Source of the DNA: Marchantia polymorpha subsp. ruderalis
Lineage: Eukaryota > Streptophyta > Marchantiopsida > Marchantiales > Marchantiaceae
Direction of reading: 5' to 3'
NCBI GenBank assembly: GCA_037833965.1
Contig: AP031354.1
Coordinates: 6,364,001-6,428,000 of the forward strand
DNA: 64,000 nucleotides
Shown: piece after piece, positions 9,982-22,387 of the stretch
Layout of the letters: each line of letters begins with the position of its first letter
How positions within the stretch are numbered: the stretch's first letter is position 1
The notes under the pieces: model-generated
What the model was told of the DNA's origin: nothing
The model's database searches: none
The model's input: the letters and a program-made list of their open reading frames with translations, nothing else
Position numbers and translations under genes: made by a program

Positions 9982-11805
9982 CTACACGCCGGCACGGAAC
10001 CACGCTACACTACACTCCGCGGAACCTGTGCTTCGCCTCCTGCGCGACGGACTGCCGCGCTCTAACTCCATACCCTGCCAGTCCTCAGCTCGACTGCGCA
10101 GTCCCAACCGCCGTAACACCGCGGAAACCTCCGTCTCAAGGGTGGACATGGTGTCCCGCGCCTTCGATAGAAAAGAGTCAAGCTTCTTCGCTACCCGCCG
10201 CCGACTCCGACTGTCACCTGACAACAACCCGGCTGCACGAAGCTCTAACTCACATAGTGTGAGTCTTCCTGCGCCGCCACTTCCCAGTGGCCGTAGCCCT
10301 TGAGACAGTGGGCGACTCGCCTCGCCATCTCTTCCTTCATGCGATCTGCCTCTCGCCGGCGATCGTCTTCAATTACTACCAACTGCGATTCGGCCTCCGC
10401 ACGCTGTGCTCTCAATTCTCCACACTCCGACTGCAGCCTACGGATTAATTCCTCATCCGCCTGTCGTGCGAGCTGACACTGCTCCAACAACCGTGTCTGT
10501 CGCACTAGCTCCTCTGACAAAACCTGATTCTGAGTCTTCTCAGAAATCAGTGCTTCCGTGGCCTTCACCAGATCCTTGGTGAGTTCTTCCAGTCTCCCAT
10601 TCTTCACCTTGTCGTAGTGGGTGTACATTTTCCGAATGAGATTGTACTGACCCCACAAGCATTCATGCTTCTCCTGCAGTTCCTTAAGTTCCCGGTCCAC
10701 CCGAGCTAGCAGCTTGCTGGTGTGGACTTTAGTGCGAGTTCGCCTACGCACTAATTCGACGTAGGACCCAGGCTGGCGAGGATCCGCGTACTTATCTATC
10801 TTGCGATCCAAGTACCTCAGCAGAGGTACTACCTGCTCACAAAGCGCCGCCGCCGGCGCACCAACGATTTCTTCCTCCTCTTCCTCGGTGTCTCCCGATC
10901 CCGACACTGATTCTGTGGATCCTCCTTCGTCATCATCCGAAGGGAGGATTTCGGTCGCCATTGATTGCGTTGGCGACTGGCCTGAGTGGGGCTGTGAGTG
11001 GTCTGCGTGTTCTGCCGCCGATGGCGCTCCTGCAGCCTCGCTGCTCCCTGCTAAAATGTCCAAGGCGGTGGGTGAATGCAGCCGTGCCACATCCCCATCG
11101 CCCGCCTGTCGTGCGTCGATCGTAACTCCCTCGCCGTCGGCGTCCACCGCCGAAGGTGATCGAGCGGAATGTGTCTGCGCGGGGTGCAATTGTGCATCGC
11201 GCACGCGAATTTCATCCTGCGGACAGACAATCCGCTCCTCCGTTAGGTCCTGCTCTCTTGATCGGTCCGACTTTCTTGATCGGTCCTGCTCGAGGGATGC
11301 GTCTGGCCTACGCGTAGGCGCAATCCGGGCGCGTTATCCGCCGAAGGCGTCTACCGCCGAAGGCGATAGGGCCGAAGGCCGCCCGCCCGATGTCCCTTGG
11401 CCCGAAGGCCCTTCCGCCGAAGGCGCAACTTCCGGCGGATTCCCCGCCGAAGGTGCGGCTTCCGCACGCTGCCTGTTTAAAACTCGTTGGCCTGAAGGCC
11501 CTGGCGCCGAAGGCGCAAATCCCGGCGCTCTGTCCGTCGGAGGGCCTTGCCCCGAAGGCCCTTGAGCCGAAGGCGGATCTTCCGCCGTCTCCTTTCCCTT
11601 CCTACGTTGTACCGGGGGTGAGTCCTGCCTACGCGTAGGCGGCCGCCTATGCGTAGGCGAACTTTCTCTGCCTACGCGTAGGCAGAAGTCCACGCCTGCA
11701 AGGGGTCGCCTATCCACAGGGAGTTGCCTGTGCGTAGGCGGCACACTCGTCCGCATCGCACGTGGTAACTCCTGACCCGAAGGCCGTCTCTCGTCCGTGT
11801 GAGCC
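9982..11805 (-). pseudogene. LTR-encoded ORF, C-terminal half, broken
   Basis: The minus-strand reading has a Pro/Ser-rich middle with PSAEGPSGQG-like repeats (11756-11337), an in-frame TAA at 11334-11336, then the conserved block CEQVVPLLRYLDRK. A coiled-coil region rich in Glu, Leu, Gln and Arg follows (LARQADEELIRRLQSECGEL), ending GYGHWEVAAQE. There the frame is lost (stop at 10245) and the last segment continues in another frame as GDSRSRRRVAKKLDSFL to the stop at 9982. The last segment closely matches the C-termini of the 851-aa ORFs. With one premature stop, one frameshift and no N-terminal domain, it is a pseudogene. It shows what the missing C-terminus of the ORF at 1-1736 probably looks like. 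Confidence 0.8.
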
Positions 11806-12160
11806 TAAACTCCCCACCCTTCAGCGTTTGTAGTCAAGGTGGGGGTTCGAGCTCCCATAATCTAACTTCTCTCATCTCAACCATGTGGTCAAAGTGTATT
11901 CAAGACAATGAGATCATAAACACTTGCTCTTTCACAGACAAATTATCCACAACTGAAAATAATAACTTGCTGTCTGCTATCTCCACAAGAGCAGCAGACA
12001 AGCTCTTTGTTACATAAAGATCTAACCCAACTCTGGGTGACTTTCTCAATACCACAGCCGCTGTGGTCTATCCTAGCTCCGAGTTCCACTCCCAATTCCT
12101 ACTCAGATTTCAGTGTCAATTTTTCAGCTTCCACCTTTAGACCCCACCAGACCCGCACTG

Positions 12161-12178
12161 TCCCCGGCAGCGGCGCCA
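12161..12178 (-). other. Primer-binding site, tRNA-Asp type
   Basis: On the minus strand the sequence is TGGCGCCGCTGCCGGGGA, 17 of 18 bases complementary to the 3' end of plant tRNA-Asp (the usual site has GTTG where this has GCTG). It lies 23 bases after the LTR end at 12202, slightly farther than usual. Many plant non-chromodomain Ty3/gypsy elements use this primer, which agrees with the pol gene at the right edge. Confidence 0.75.
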
Positions 12179-12201
12179 AAAAGAAGTTGTCAGCTCCTTA
12201 T

Positions 12202-12256
12202 GTAATAACCCACCAAAGGCTAAAACTGCAGTATGGTGGTAAAAAGATCGAACCCT
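12202..12256 (-). mobile_element. Last 55 bp of an LTR, cut by an inverted LTR
   Basis: TGTAATAACCCACCAAAGG through GATCGAACCC is identical to the end of the subfamily A LTRs (for example 38709-38763). At 12257 it is interrupted by the start TGTGGTACCCC of an LTR in the opposite orientation. It is the LTR end that belongs with the primer-binding site at 12161-12178. Confidence 0.75.
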
Positions 12257-12657
12257 GTGGTACCCCACTTTTGGTAATTTTGAGGAAATTAAAACATTTT
12301 TTGGAAAACTGTACCCCGGCAGCAATGTAAATAGCCTTCGGTGCATCAAAACAAAGTGAATTCGGAAGATCGCAGAGATTCTCGAGGAACCTCGTAAAAT
12401 CTAGGAGTTGGGTGCAGCAGTAAGGAAGGGCACCACCCTCCCTGCGAGCTCTGCAGTAAGGATCCCTACAGCGCAAGGCGCAAAATCCGCCTTCGGCGTT
12501 GCGTCCGCGGCGGTAGGGAAATCCTTCATATTTAGGTCAACCCCCAAACACCTTGACTTAGTTAGGGTTTCGTTGGAAAGAGCTAAACGCGCTGATTCCA
12601 ACGAGCCCAAGAACGCCAACAGCGGATAAGGACTCCGGGAGTTATGAAGGTTGGAAG

Positions 12658-14887
12658 TGTAATAACCCACTAAAGGTTAAAACTGCAATAAAGTGGTAGA
12701 AAGGTCGAACCCACAGGGACAGAGGAACACACAGGGTACAAAGTGTCACGTTTAACAGACTATTGAGGAGTTTGAATTCTCAGGCGACTGTCACTCCCAG
12801 AAATACTGCAAGTGTCCACTCGGAGCGCACTTGGAGGTCGCACAGTGCAGCGTAACACACACACACACACACACACACCTGAAACTACAGAAACACAACC
12901 CAGGGATCCGTTAGGACTTCTACTCAAGATTTGAGGGGGAAAGTCTCTCAAGAGTACACTCAGCGAAGCTGCGGGCAGTGGCTTCCAGCTCCGGCTTTTA
13001 CAACGCTTCCACTAGCTTGCTGCTAGTGTAGGAAACCCGGTTTGGACTACCTACTTCGGATCGAAGTCACTCATACGCGGTGAACAACACTCTTAACTCA
13101 CAAAACGCGCAGAGAACACAGGTCCGCACTGAAGGACTCACTGTGAAACATTCCAGTAACACAACAACAGTCTATTGAAGAGTTTGAATTCTCAGGCACT
13201 TGTCATTCCCAGAAATACTACAGGGGTTACCCTGAAGGCACCTGCTGCAGCGTAACCTGAATTCACAACCAAGGCTTACACGAAGTAGCAAAACTTCACT
13301 TTGGCATTCAGGGGAAAAATCCCGAAGGAGTACAATCAGAAAGAAACACTCGAAGGTGTAGGGGCGAAACTGTTCAAGTATCTAACTAGTCACTGGCTCT
13401 AAGCATCGGCAGTCACCCGCAGGTGCAGTTCCGAACTACTCAAGTCTCTAACCAATGTACTAGCTCTGAACATTCGGCCGAAGGCCTTCAGCTACAAAAT
13501 GCGGAACGCTAAGTTGTAACTCCTCATGCGTGGTGACAGAACTCAAGGACACAAACACGCAAAGGAAATGGGTTCCTGATCTATACTTCTGAGTTTGGGA
13601 AAGAACCCCAGGCAAAACGCCTACTACTATTTTATACCTTCTAAGTCCTACCTAACACTACACTGCAATGCCATGGTGCGAGCCGCAACAGATCCTACAC
13701 CTAAGGAGTCGGCGGCTGCCTTCCCCTCTAACTTACAACCTAAATCTAACCCTAACCCTAAATCTGAATCCTAAGCCTACTGTACAGAGCCGCCAGCGCC
13801 TTACCATCCAAGATCTGAGGCTGAAAATTTGCAGGCATGCGTGGCCGGCCGAGATCAACGGCCCCACAAAATTTCAGATCCATCCGACCGTCCATCGCAA
13901 AGATATGAGCCCCGCAAGATCTCTGAACCTAGGCCAAAATTCCTTCTCCAAAATCCGAGGACTGTGGGTTCCACGCGTCCTACACGCAAGCCGCCTACTC
14001 GCAGGCCGCCTTGGGCCGAAGGCCCCTCTAACTGTTAACGCCGAAGGCCTCACGCCTAACCATGACAGCCGCTTTCGACGCTCATAACTCATTGATGACT
14101 GATCCGTTTCAATAGATCTTGGTCTCGTTGGAACCACCTCGTCGAGTTCTTTCCAACGAGACCCGAATCAAGTCAAACCGCTAAGAATTGAGAAAGTAAT
14201 GTCGGTTTTACTCTTCCGCCGAAGGCGTTCATCTATCCACAGTCCGTCCGCGGCGCTGAGCTGTCCGTCCGCGGCGCTGAGCTGGCGCAGAAGGCGCCGT
14301 ACAATTTCTACCTCACAAGGCGCATTTCTAGGGCCCAAGGCGGATTTCCCGCTGACGCCGAAGCGCCTGTGCACAGGCGAACGTCATTCGTCCGCGCATA
14401 GGACAAAACTTTCTTCGCCTGTGCATAGGCGGAAAGCTGAGTATCTTGCGACCTTCATAACTCCCGGAGTTCTCCTCCGTTCGTGGCGTTTTTGGGCTTG
14501 TTAGAATCAGCGCGTCGAGCTCTTTCCAACGAAACCCTAACCAAGTCGAGGCGTTGCGAATTGAGAAAGTTATGAGCGATTCACTCTTCCGCCGAATGCA
14601 CTCTCCCGCATCGCCAAAGGCGTTGACCGAAGGCGTCTACCGCCCAAGGCGCATCTTCCGGCGGTTCTTCCGCCGAAGGAGTACCGCCAAAGTCGCTCTA
14701 CCGCCGAAGGCCCCCCATAAGTAACTTCCGACACTCATAACTCAGTGATATCAAAAACCCCTTGACTGTCCTCGATCCTCTTTTTACTCTGGTTTCGCGT
14801 ACCGATTACTATTTACAGCTGCTGCCGCGGTACTTACTATTCAAAAATGTTTTAGTTCCGACAAAAAACAAAAAGTGGGTTACCACA
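12658..14887 (-). mobile_element. Solo LTR, short form (2230 bp), TSD GGAAG/AGAAG
   Basis: The left end is TGTAATAACCCACTAAAGG and the right end GTGGGTTACCACA. The flanks are GGAAG (12653-12657) and AGAAG (14888-14892), a target duplication with one mismatch. The related uninterrupted sequence near 4585 reads TTGGAAGATAC on the other strand, which confirms that the two flanks were once joined. It lacks the long ORF and, unlike the other short LTRs, also lacks the 15-bp minisatellite. GCCGAAGGC and CCGCGGCGC repeats fill 14200-14730. Confidence 0.85.
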
Positions 14888-15705
14888 AGAAGATACTCAA
14901 CTCTTCGCCTGCGCACAGGCGGAGAAGTTTTGTCCTATGCGCGGACGAAGGAAGTTCGCCTGCGCACAGGCGAAATAGGGTTTTGAGGTAGGCGCGAAGT
15001 TCGCCTACGCACAGGCGTGCGCCTGTGCACAAGCGCTTCGGCGTCGGCGGGAAATCCGCCTTGGGCCCTAGAAATGCGCCTTGTGAGGTAGAAATTGTAT
15101 GGCGCCTTCTGCGCCAGCGCAACGCCGCGGACGAGCAAGGAGCCGCCAGAATAGTAAAAGTCCGTACGGACCGTACGGACAGTACGGACGGGACGGATGG
15201 ATGCGCTCTTGGACAGACGGAGTTGCGGCGGCGAGAGCGCCGACGGAGAGACAAGGAACGGACAGTCTGGACGGGGTCGGTTGACCGCGGTCAACGCCTT
15301 CCGCGCCAGCGCATCGACGCGGACGGACTTCGCCTGCGCACAGGCGAGCGCCTGTGCACAGGAGGGTGAAGTTCCGCGCCGGCGGAGAATCCGCCGAGGA
15401 GTCCGCCTGCGCGCAGGCGGGATACGAACTTCTGTCCGACATGCGGACACACGCGCCGAGGCAGAGGAGGATTGGCTAAGGAGCGGTACGAACGAGTGTA
15501 CCGCGCAAGGCGGAAAATCCGCCTTCGGCGCTGCACACCCATGTCCGCGGCGTAGTACGCTCGCGGAGTTCAAATTCGCCAATTCGAGCGTGAGAGTTAA
15601 ATCGGCGACGGCGGAGCGTGAAGCCGCGCGTGAGAGCGGAGACCGTTTCAGCCTAGAGCCGGCGCGGCCATCAATTGAGTCGTCCTTCACGAGCAAGAGC
15701 CGACC

Positions 15706-16081
15706 ATGACCTTCGACCGGGAGGCGGAGAGCGTTCCATTCTTGAATTCGCGATTCCATTCTCTACTGCGAGCTGCGCGCGTCCATCTGCTGGCTGCTAA
15801 GCATTCTCGACATCGCCGCGGAGAGGATTTCTTGGTGATTGAGGGAGAAGTGAGTGCGCGTGACTTGGAATTGAGGGAGATTAGAGTTTGCCGAGGAAGA
15901 AAGGAGCTCGAGCGGAGCGGAAGGAGAATGAGCGAGCGGGCGAACTCCAAGAACGCAATGACGGGACTGGGCCGATTGCGGATGCTGCTGCTCCGACTAC
16001 CACAGAACGGGCTGCGCGCTTTCGAGGAGCGCCTGATAGCAAGAAAGCTCGATTTCTTGCTATGGGGATGGAACTACATCT
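15706..16081 (+). pseudogene. LTR-encoded ORF, N-terminal piece, subfamily B
   Basis: Begins MTFDREAESVPFLNS and shares the first about 125 residues of the ORF at 1-1736, ending in WGWNYIC. The deletion at 16082 then joins it to noncoding LTR tail, and it terminates five codons later. Positions 14888-15705 upstream are the LTR leader with CGCCTGTGCACAGGCG-type palindromes. It is a truncated remnant. Confidence 0.75.
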
Positions 16082-16688
16082 GTGTGGTAGATACTTGAAC
16101 AGTTCCCCCTTACACTTTCGAGTGATTGTTCCTGATTGTACTCCTTCGGGATTTTTCCCCTGAATGCCAAAGTGAAGTTTTGTTACTTCGAGTAAGCCTT
16201 GGTTGTAATTCAGTTACGCTGCAGCAGGTGACTTCAGGGCAACCCCTGTAATATTTTTGGGAATGACAAGTGCGTAAGAATTCAAACTCTTCAATAGACT
16301 GTTATGGTGTGCTACTGGATCGTTTCTCAGTTGAAGCTCTCAGTCAGACCTGTGTTCTCTGCGCGTTTTGTGAGTTGAGTGTGTTGTTCACCGTGTGTGA
16401 TTGACTTCGATCCGAAGTAGGAAGTCCAATCCGGGTTCCCTACGCTAGCATAAACTAGTGGAAGGGTTGTAAAAGCCGGAGTTGGGAGTCACTACCCGCA
16501 GATTTGCTGAGTGTATTCGCAAAAGACTTTCCCCCCTGAAATTTTAAGTAGAGGTCCTAACCGATCTCTGAGTTGTGTTTCTATAGTTTCAGGTGTGTGT
16601 GTATGTTGAGTGAACTACGTTGCACTGTGCGTGCAATACTTGACAAAAAATGCGTGCAATAGCCTCCACCTTCGCTTGCTGCACTCCC

Positions 16689-18991
16689 TGTAATAACCCA
16701 CCAAAGGCTAAAACTGCAGTATGGTGGTAAAAAGATCGAACCCACAGGGACAGAGGCAACACACAGAGTAAAAATGTCACGTTTTAACAGACTTTTGTAG
16801 AGTTTGAATTCTAGGCGACTGTCACTCCCAGAAAGACTGCAGTGCTCGACTCGGAGGCTCGACTCGGAGGAGGATCTTGACTCGGAGGATGCTCGGAGGA
16901 TGCACGGTACAGCGTGGTCACTCAACACACACACACACACACACCTGAAACTGGCAAAAGCACAACTCGGAGGTCGGTCAGGACCTCCGCTTCGGATTTC
17001 AGGAGGAAAGTGTCTCAAAAGTTCACTCAGAGGTTCTGCAGGTAGTGCCTCCCACTCCGGCTTTTACTGCCCTTCCGCCAGGAACTAGCGTAGGGTACCC
17101 GGACTGGACTTCCCACTTTGGAACGAAGCCTCTTCATACGCCGTGGACGTCACCCTCGACTCTCACACCAAACGCAGGGAGGGCAGACCCGACTGAGAAC
17201 TTAACTGAGACACGATCCAGTAACACACACACAACCTGAATTGCAAACCAAGGCTTACACGAAGTAATAAAACTTCACTTTGGCATTCAGGGGAAACTTC
17301 CCGTAGGAGTACAATCAGGATATGTCACTCGAAGGAGTAAGGGGGAACTGTTCAAGTATCTAACTCGCAGCCGGCTCTGAGCATCAGAAATCACCAGCAG
17401 GTGCAGATCCGCACTACTCAAGTCTCTAACCGGGTACTAGCTCTGAACATTCAGCCGAAGGCCTTCAACTACAACATACGGTAACTTCGCTATGCTGCAG
17501 CTTCTCTACGTGGTGCCAGGACCAAAATGCACAAACACGCCAAGAAAGTGAGTTCCTGATTTGCACTTCCGAAACTGGAAGAGTCCCCAGGCAAAACGCC
17601 TTTGACTACTTTATACTGTCTAAGGTCCTAACTAACACTACGCTACCCGCTAGGGTGCGAGCCGCAACAGATCCTACACCTGAGGAGTCGGCGGCTACCT
17701 TCCCCTCTAACTTACAACCTAAATCTAACCCTAACCCTAAATCTGAATCCTAAGCCTACTGTACAGAGCCGCCTGCGTCTTTACATCCGAGATCTGAGGC
17801 TGAATATTTGCAGGCATGCGTGGCCGACTGAGATCAACGGCCCCACCAAATTTCAGATCCATCCGACCGTCCATCGCAAAGATATGGACTCCGCAAGATC
17901 TCTGAACCGCATCGGGTTTGCCGACTCCGAGTTTGCCGACTTGAAGTTCGCCGACCTCGAGTTCGCCGACCTCAAGTTCGCCGACTCCGAGTTCTCCGAA
18001 GGCGTTGACCGCCGAAGACGCACTTCCGCACCTTTGCCTATTTGTAATAGTCACTTCCGACACCCATAACTCACAGATCCTTGATTCGCTTCATGAGTTC
18101 TTGGGCTCGTTGGAACGAGCGCGTCGAGCTCTTTCTAACGAGACCCTAACTGAGTCAAACCGTTACGAGTTGAAAGAGTTATACCGGTTTTATCCTTCGC
18201 CAAAGGCACACTGTCAAAGGCTTGTTATCTGTTATCGCCGAAGGCGCCCGCACGATGTTTCGCCGACTCTAAGTTTTCCGACCTCGAGTTCTCCGACTTG
18301 AAGTTTGCCGACCTCAAGTTTTCTGACTTGGAGTTCGCCGACCTCAAGTTCTCCGACCTCGAGTTCGCCGTTTTGCCGACTCCGAGTTTGCTGACTTGAA
18401 GTTCTTTGACCTCGAGTTCGCCGACCTCAAGTTTGCCGACTCCGAGTTTGCCGACTTGAAGTTCTTTGACCTCGAGTTCGCCGACCTCAAGTTTGCCAAC
18501 TCCGAGTTCTCCGACCTTGAGTTTGCCGACTTGAAGTTGATCCGAGACGTCGTCGCGGAAGGCAAACATCCAGGGCCGAAGGTGGATATTCTGCCGACGA
18601 CGAACTCCTTCCGCCTATCCGTAAGCGTTCTCCTTCGCATCTTCCAACAGTCACAACTCCCTGAGTGCTCATCCGTTCCAGGCTTTCTTGGGCTCGTTAG
18701 AACGAGCGCGTTGAGCTCTTTCCAACGAGACCCTAAGTAACTCAAGGCGTTAAGAATTGAGGAAGTTATGAGTGATCTACCGCCGAAGGTGCTCAAAGCG
18801 AGTCCTGCAGCGTGAACCGCCAGTTCCATTCCAAGCGTTCCACTGTGGCCTAAGCCCAAAACCCCTTGACTGTCCTCGATCCTCTTTTTACTCTAGCTTT
18901 GCGTACCAATTACTATTTACAGCTGCTACCACGGTACTTACTAATCAAAAATGTTTTAGTTCCGACAAAAAACAAAAAGTGGGTTACCACA
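16689..18991 (-). mobile_element. Solo LTR, short form (2303 bp), TSD CTCCC
   Basis: Left end TGTAATAACCCACC, right end GTGGGTTACCACA, flanked by CTCCC at 16684-16688 and 18992-18996. It is the same short form as 5407-7651, with minisatellite arrays at 17917-17998 and 18260-18537 and no long ORF. The exact 5-bp duplication and lack of internal sequence mark it as a solo LTR. Confidence 0.9.
18260..18537. repeat. 15-bp minisatellite in solo LTR
   Basis: Same unit as at 6983-7196, with a different copy number and order of variants. A shorter array is at 17917-17998. One unit is broken at about 18370 (GCCGTTTTGCC), which shifts the phase. This speaks against a conserved protein. Confidence 0.85.
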
Positions 18992-19081
18992 CTCCCAAAC
19001 CACATAGATAGATCACATGACCCAAGTACACAACGATCTCCTGAAATAACTTACACTTTTAAGGATGTAATCGTAGACCAT

Positions 19082-19742
19082 GAGCCTTCAATTGCTCAAA
19101 CACCATATGCAAATGTATTTGGTGTTGCTCCACCGTTTGGCTAAACACCAAGATATCATCAATGTAACATCTGACAAAGCTCCGTTAGCATCTTGTTCAT
19201 AACTCTCTGAAACTCGGCAGGGGCATTCTTCAACCCAAAGCGCCTCAAAACGCTGTCTTGGCCTAACTGTTCGAATCCGTATGATAGTTTGAATGATATC
19301 CTGCCCAAAAATCCAAAGTACTGAAAATTCTCGCATGTCTTACCACATCAAAAATCTACTCAGGTGTAGGCACGAAATACTTATTAAATTTCGTCTATCG
19401 ATCGATAGGACGGTAGTCTCCACACATTTGCCTATCAGTGTAGTTGTCATGTACATACTTCTTCAATGACATGATAGTGGCTGACGCATACTCACCATGT
19501 GACAACTCTACTAACCAAGACTCCAATAGGTCCAACGTTCTACTTCAAATCAAATCCCTCTCCATATCACTATACCAATAGGCACGACGAAAGATTGGCG
19601 TATCACTAGCCAACTCTATCGGTATGCCCAGTCTAATCAAAGAACCTAACTTCTTCATGTCGAAGTCAAAATAATTCCTATATGCACGTAGGAATTGTAT
19701 CAACCGTCGTCTTTTTCCTCCTGTGATCTGGGGAACCATCAA
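19082..19742 (-). pseudogene. Ty3/gypsy pol remnant (reverse transcriptase)
   Basis: The minus strand from about 19742 down shows a TPIFRRAYWYSDMERDL segment (start of the RT domain). Farther down come a degraded FGLKNAPAEFQ-like motif (about 19240), a MNKML-like helix and a DDIL-like catalytic motif (about 19150), each in different frames with stops. The order fits the Ty3/gypsy RT. It is heavily decayed, and the spacer up to 20048 shows nothing else. Its 3' side abuts the truncated gene copy at 20049. Confidence 0.7.
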
Positions 19743-20048
19743 TGGCTCCTAATACTTCTCTATATGCACATTAGAGGGAGACGACTCTCACACTGGTTGC
19801 TATGCAACCTCCTCCAAAGAATCGCTACGGCTCTCCGTTGCCTTCTTTGGACCAACCTCCACTTGAAAAACTCCTTCAACTGCCTGGGCTACAACTCTCG
19901 TCGCGTCTCAAGAACTCCAAGGATGATGAATATGTCACCTCTTGTCCCAAGCCACTAAGTCTACCGTCCCGATAGAGCATGAGCTAACCAGTGGTGTAGA
20001 AACCACCAAATTTGAGCTCAAAAATCATTGTTTCGCCAAACCCATGGA

Positions 20049-20757
20049 TGTATGCAATGACATTTTTTGTAAGTTAAGATTTTCTCCTTGGCTCAAGCGA
20101 TTAATAAAATTTTCAAAATTGGCAATAAATGTATTCAAAGGTGTCAGAGGACTTCTCTTTCCTACTATGTAAACTCCATACTTATGCTGCCAGCTGAAAG
20201 GATACTTCACCTGAAGAGCCTTCATGCTTCTGTTAGAATAGATCATGCTGCTATAATCCTCGACCAAGCTGTACCAAATGCGGAGACACCGATTGCGTGT
20301 CAGCTCTTCTGATTCCTAATTTCATAATGTCGTACACTGAGCATCAATGTACTTGCTTAATTCCAGTATATGTCTTCACTACCACAAGTGACACATGTGA
20401 GGAAATGCTTTTTAAATCTAGCCACCAAAAGTGCCGTGATCGCTTATATCGAAGTCGCCAATACATATGTCAAATATCATAAATTAAAAAAATTACCTAC
20501 TGCATGAAGTTTTGACTCCCTTTCTATATGATCTCAATATTTTGAAATGTAGGTGTCCAGATGACGAGTGAATGTGACGAAGAACTGAAGATCCGGGGAG
20601 CTGTATCATCTGCCTCGGGCATGATGCAAGCTATAGAGCCGCAGTATGACATAGCATGCATAAAGAAATCTGAATAATAGCTTGAGGATATACGGTCCTA
20701 GAACATGGAATGCGGTTACTCGACTCATATACATACACGCACAACGATATGAATAAA
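20049..20757 (+). pseudogene. Metallothionein-like gene, unit A1, truncated
   Basis: Homology to the array begins in the middle of exon 1 (VCNDI-like). The promoter, start codon and first cysteine module are missing. Exon 2 (about 20250-20299) still encodes a PSCTKCGDTDC module followed by a non-consensus GTCAGC donor. Exon 3 (20553-20571) encodes the C-P-D-D-E ending with TGA. A poly(A) signal AATAAA remains at 20752-20757. It is a dead copy, the partner of unit A2 at 51145. Confidence 0.8.
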
Positions 20758-22380
20758 TGTATGAACTTTTAGGTTTCTCAAAAAAATGAATTAATCATTT
20801 CTTTGTGATGTTAGATCTTCTTAGAGCTACATGGTGGACCCCCTAAACTATTCCTTAATTTACTAACTGAAACCTCATTGGTAGGATTGAAGTAATTTAT
20901 ATCACCTGATATTGCACTTGAAATGAGAAAGATGTAGTTTGAAGATATTTAATTCTAAATTGCAGTTTCATATAAAGGCATGACATATGTTGAAATTTCG
21001 TTGAACACACTGTCAGAAAGTTTTAGAATGTCCATGTTTGAGATTGGCCGTCAGGGAAGTAAGTCTGGAGAAGTAATAAATCAGAAATAACTCATCGCAC
21101 AAGGGAATCATTCCTTTAAACTGCAACTGTAATTCTAATCTGCATGAAGTAAATTCGACCATCAAGCATCTCATCAGCATTCATGATGAATGTTGTGGAG
21201 ATGGGTAAAAAATTGAAGAAGAAGATACGGACATGAAAATTGAATAGTAACTAATGACTAATACCAGTCTAGCTCCATCATGGGGAAATTGTAGACTGAC
21301 TCTTCTTCATATATTCAAGCCTGGATCCCAGTATATGAGCTAAAACTCGTATGTCATAACAATCTCTGGTGACTATAGTTCTCAGAAAGAAAGAGAGTGT
21401 AGCAACTGCAGTATTAAGCAATTAAAAAACCACCATGCCTTACATAAGGGAACAACCTACAAACATTCTTCTACACGTTTCACATGGCGCTCACGTATCT
21501 ATGATGTGTGACGCACGTAAAGATGTAGTGTAGATTACACTCGTGAGAGTAGAATTACATACCTACATGTCTACCATCTCTGAGTTACTCATGTCCATAT
21601 CTACCGTACTGGAGCGACTGTTCACACTTCCTGATTTAGTGTTTATTTCTGGGTTCCTTCTATCTCATCTAAAACAAGGGATTCGTGGGTTGATGAAATC
21701 TTGGGTTGCAACAAAGAACATCTATCTCCCATTCCTACGGACGGACGGACTGTGTCTTCTTCTATAGATCCAAGGTTGTGAACAATGCCTAGCCTCTAGG
21801 CTAGATCTTGAAGACTCTCGTCCATCTGCATAAACTTTCTACAGTTTTGGAATGAAAGCTCAATCTATTGCACCAAAATTCTTTCATCATCGAACTATAT
21901 TCTACTAACCTTGAAGGCGAGTCAACGAGTAGTGCAGATTTCAACATAAAGACGAGTCAACGAATAGTACAGATTTCAATCTAGATTCTCCCTTAGTGGA
22001 TAATACTCTCTGGGCTTGCAAAGCTTGAGACACCCTTACACGGGAGCTTGACTAGCGGGCAGTATGCTTCACATTCAGAACGTTTCAGGATTTTAGGACT
22101 TCATGTACATTTTAACGAATCCTAGCTGCAACGGTAAATGTAAGATAGTTCTCGGAAGGTCTCCGATTTACCCTATGCTTGACAGATTGCATGACTCCGA
22201 GGCTGTAAACTGACATTGCTCTTGCCGTTACTCGGCTTACTCGGCTTACTTCTGTACACAGGAGACTTTGCATTCAATTTCCTGGAAGTATCACCTTTTT
22301 CTTGAGTAATGAACAGTAAATCTTACCTGAAATTCAGCGCTGAAGGTCCAGAAGTCTATCTCAACGCGCAGGGCCACAAG

Positions 22381-22387
22381 TATATAA
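22381..22387 (+). promoter_or_regulatory. TATA box of unit B1
   Basis: TATATAA, 240 bp before the ATG of the gene at 22627. The surrounding 30 bp (ACGCGCAGGGCCACAAG before it, GCAAGC after it) recur at 50915, 53513 and 30679 upstream of the other units. Confidence 0.65.

Larger units (their letters stand above)
8996..12201 (-). mobile_element. Chimeric, internally deleted LTR element, subfamily C
   Basis: 8996-11805 is the 3' part of an LTR: terminus TGTAATAACCCACTAAAGG, 1-kb noncoding tail, and the C-terminal half of the LTR ORF (9982-11805). At about 11806 the GC-rich ORF stops abruptly. It is replaced by 11806-12160, AT-richer and noncoding, then a primer-binding site (12161-12178) and a 23-bp spacer up to an LTR end at 12202. 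On the minus strand the order is LTR end, PBS, short internal piece, second half of an LTR, with all of gag-pol missing. The two LTR ends belong to different subfamilies (CCACC versus CCACT), so this may be a recombinant and not a single deleted element. Confidence 0.6.
12257..16650 (+). mobile_element. Inverted subfamily B LTR, internally deleted, split by a solo LTR
   Basis: This is the only plus-oriented LTR here. 12257-12657 is the LTR start (TGTGGTACCCCACTTTTGG), the reverse complement of sequence ending at 4985. It resumes at 14888 after the solo LTR 12658-14887, carries the ORF start (15706-16081), then jumps at about 16082 to the noncoding tail of an LTR (reverse complement of about 9150-9720). 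Similarity fades near 16640, before the expected TTATTACA end. More than 2 kb between the ORF start and the tail is missing. 16650-16688 joins to sequence continuing at 18997. Confidence 0.7.

Noticed and set aside
11840..11870. tRNA-like B box (GGTTCGAGCTCC)
   Set aside because: The T-arm stem has a mismatch and no acceptor, D or anticodon arms can be placed around it.
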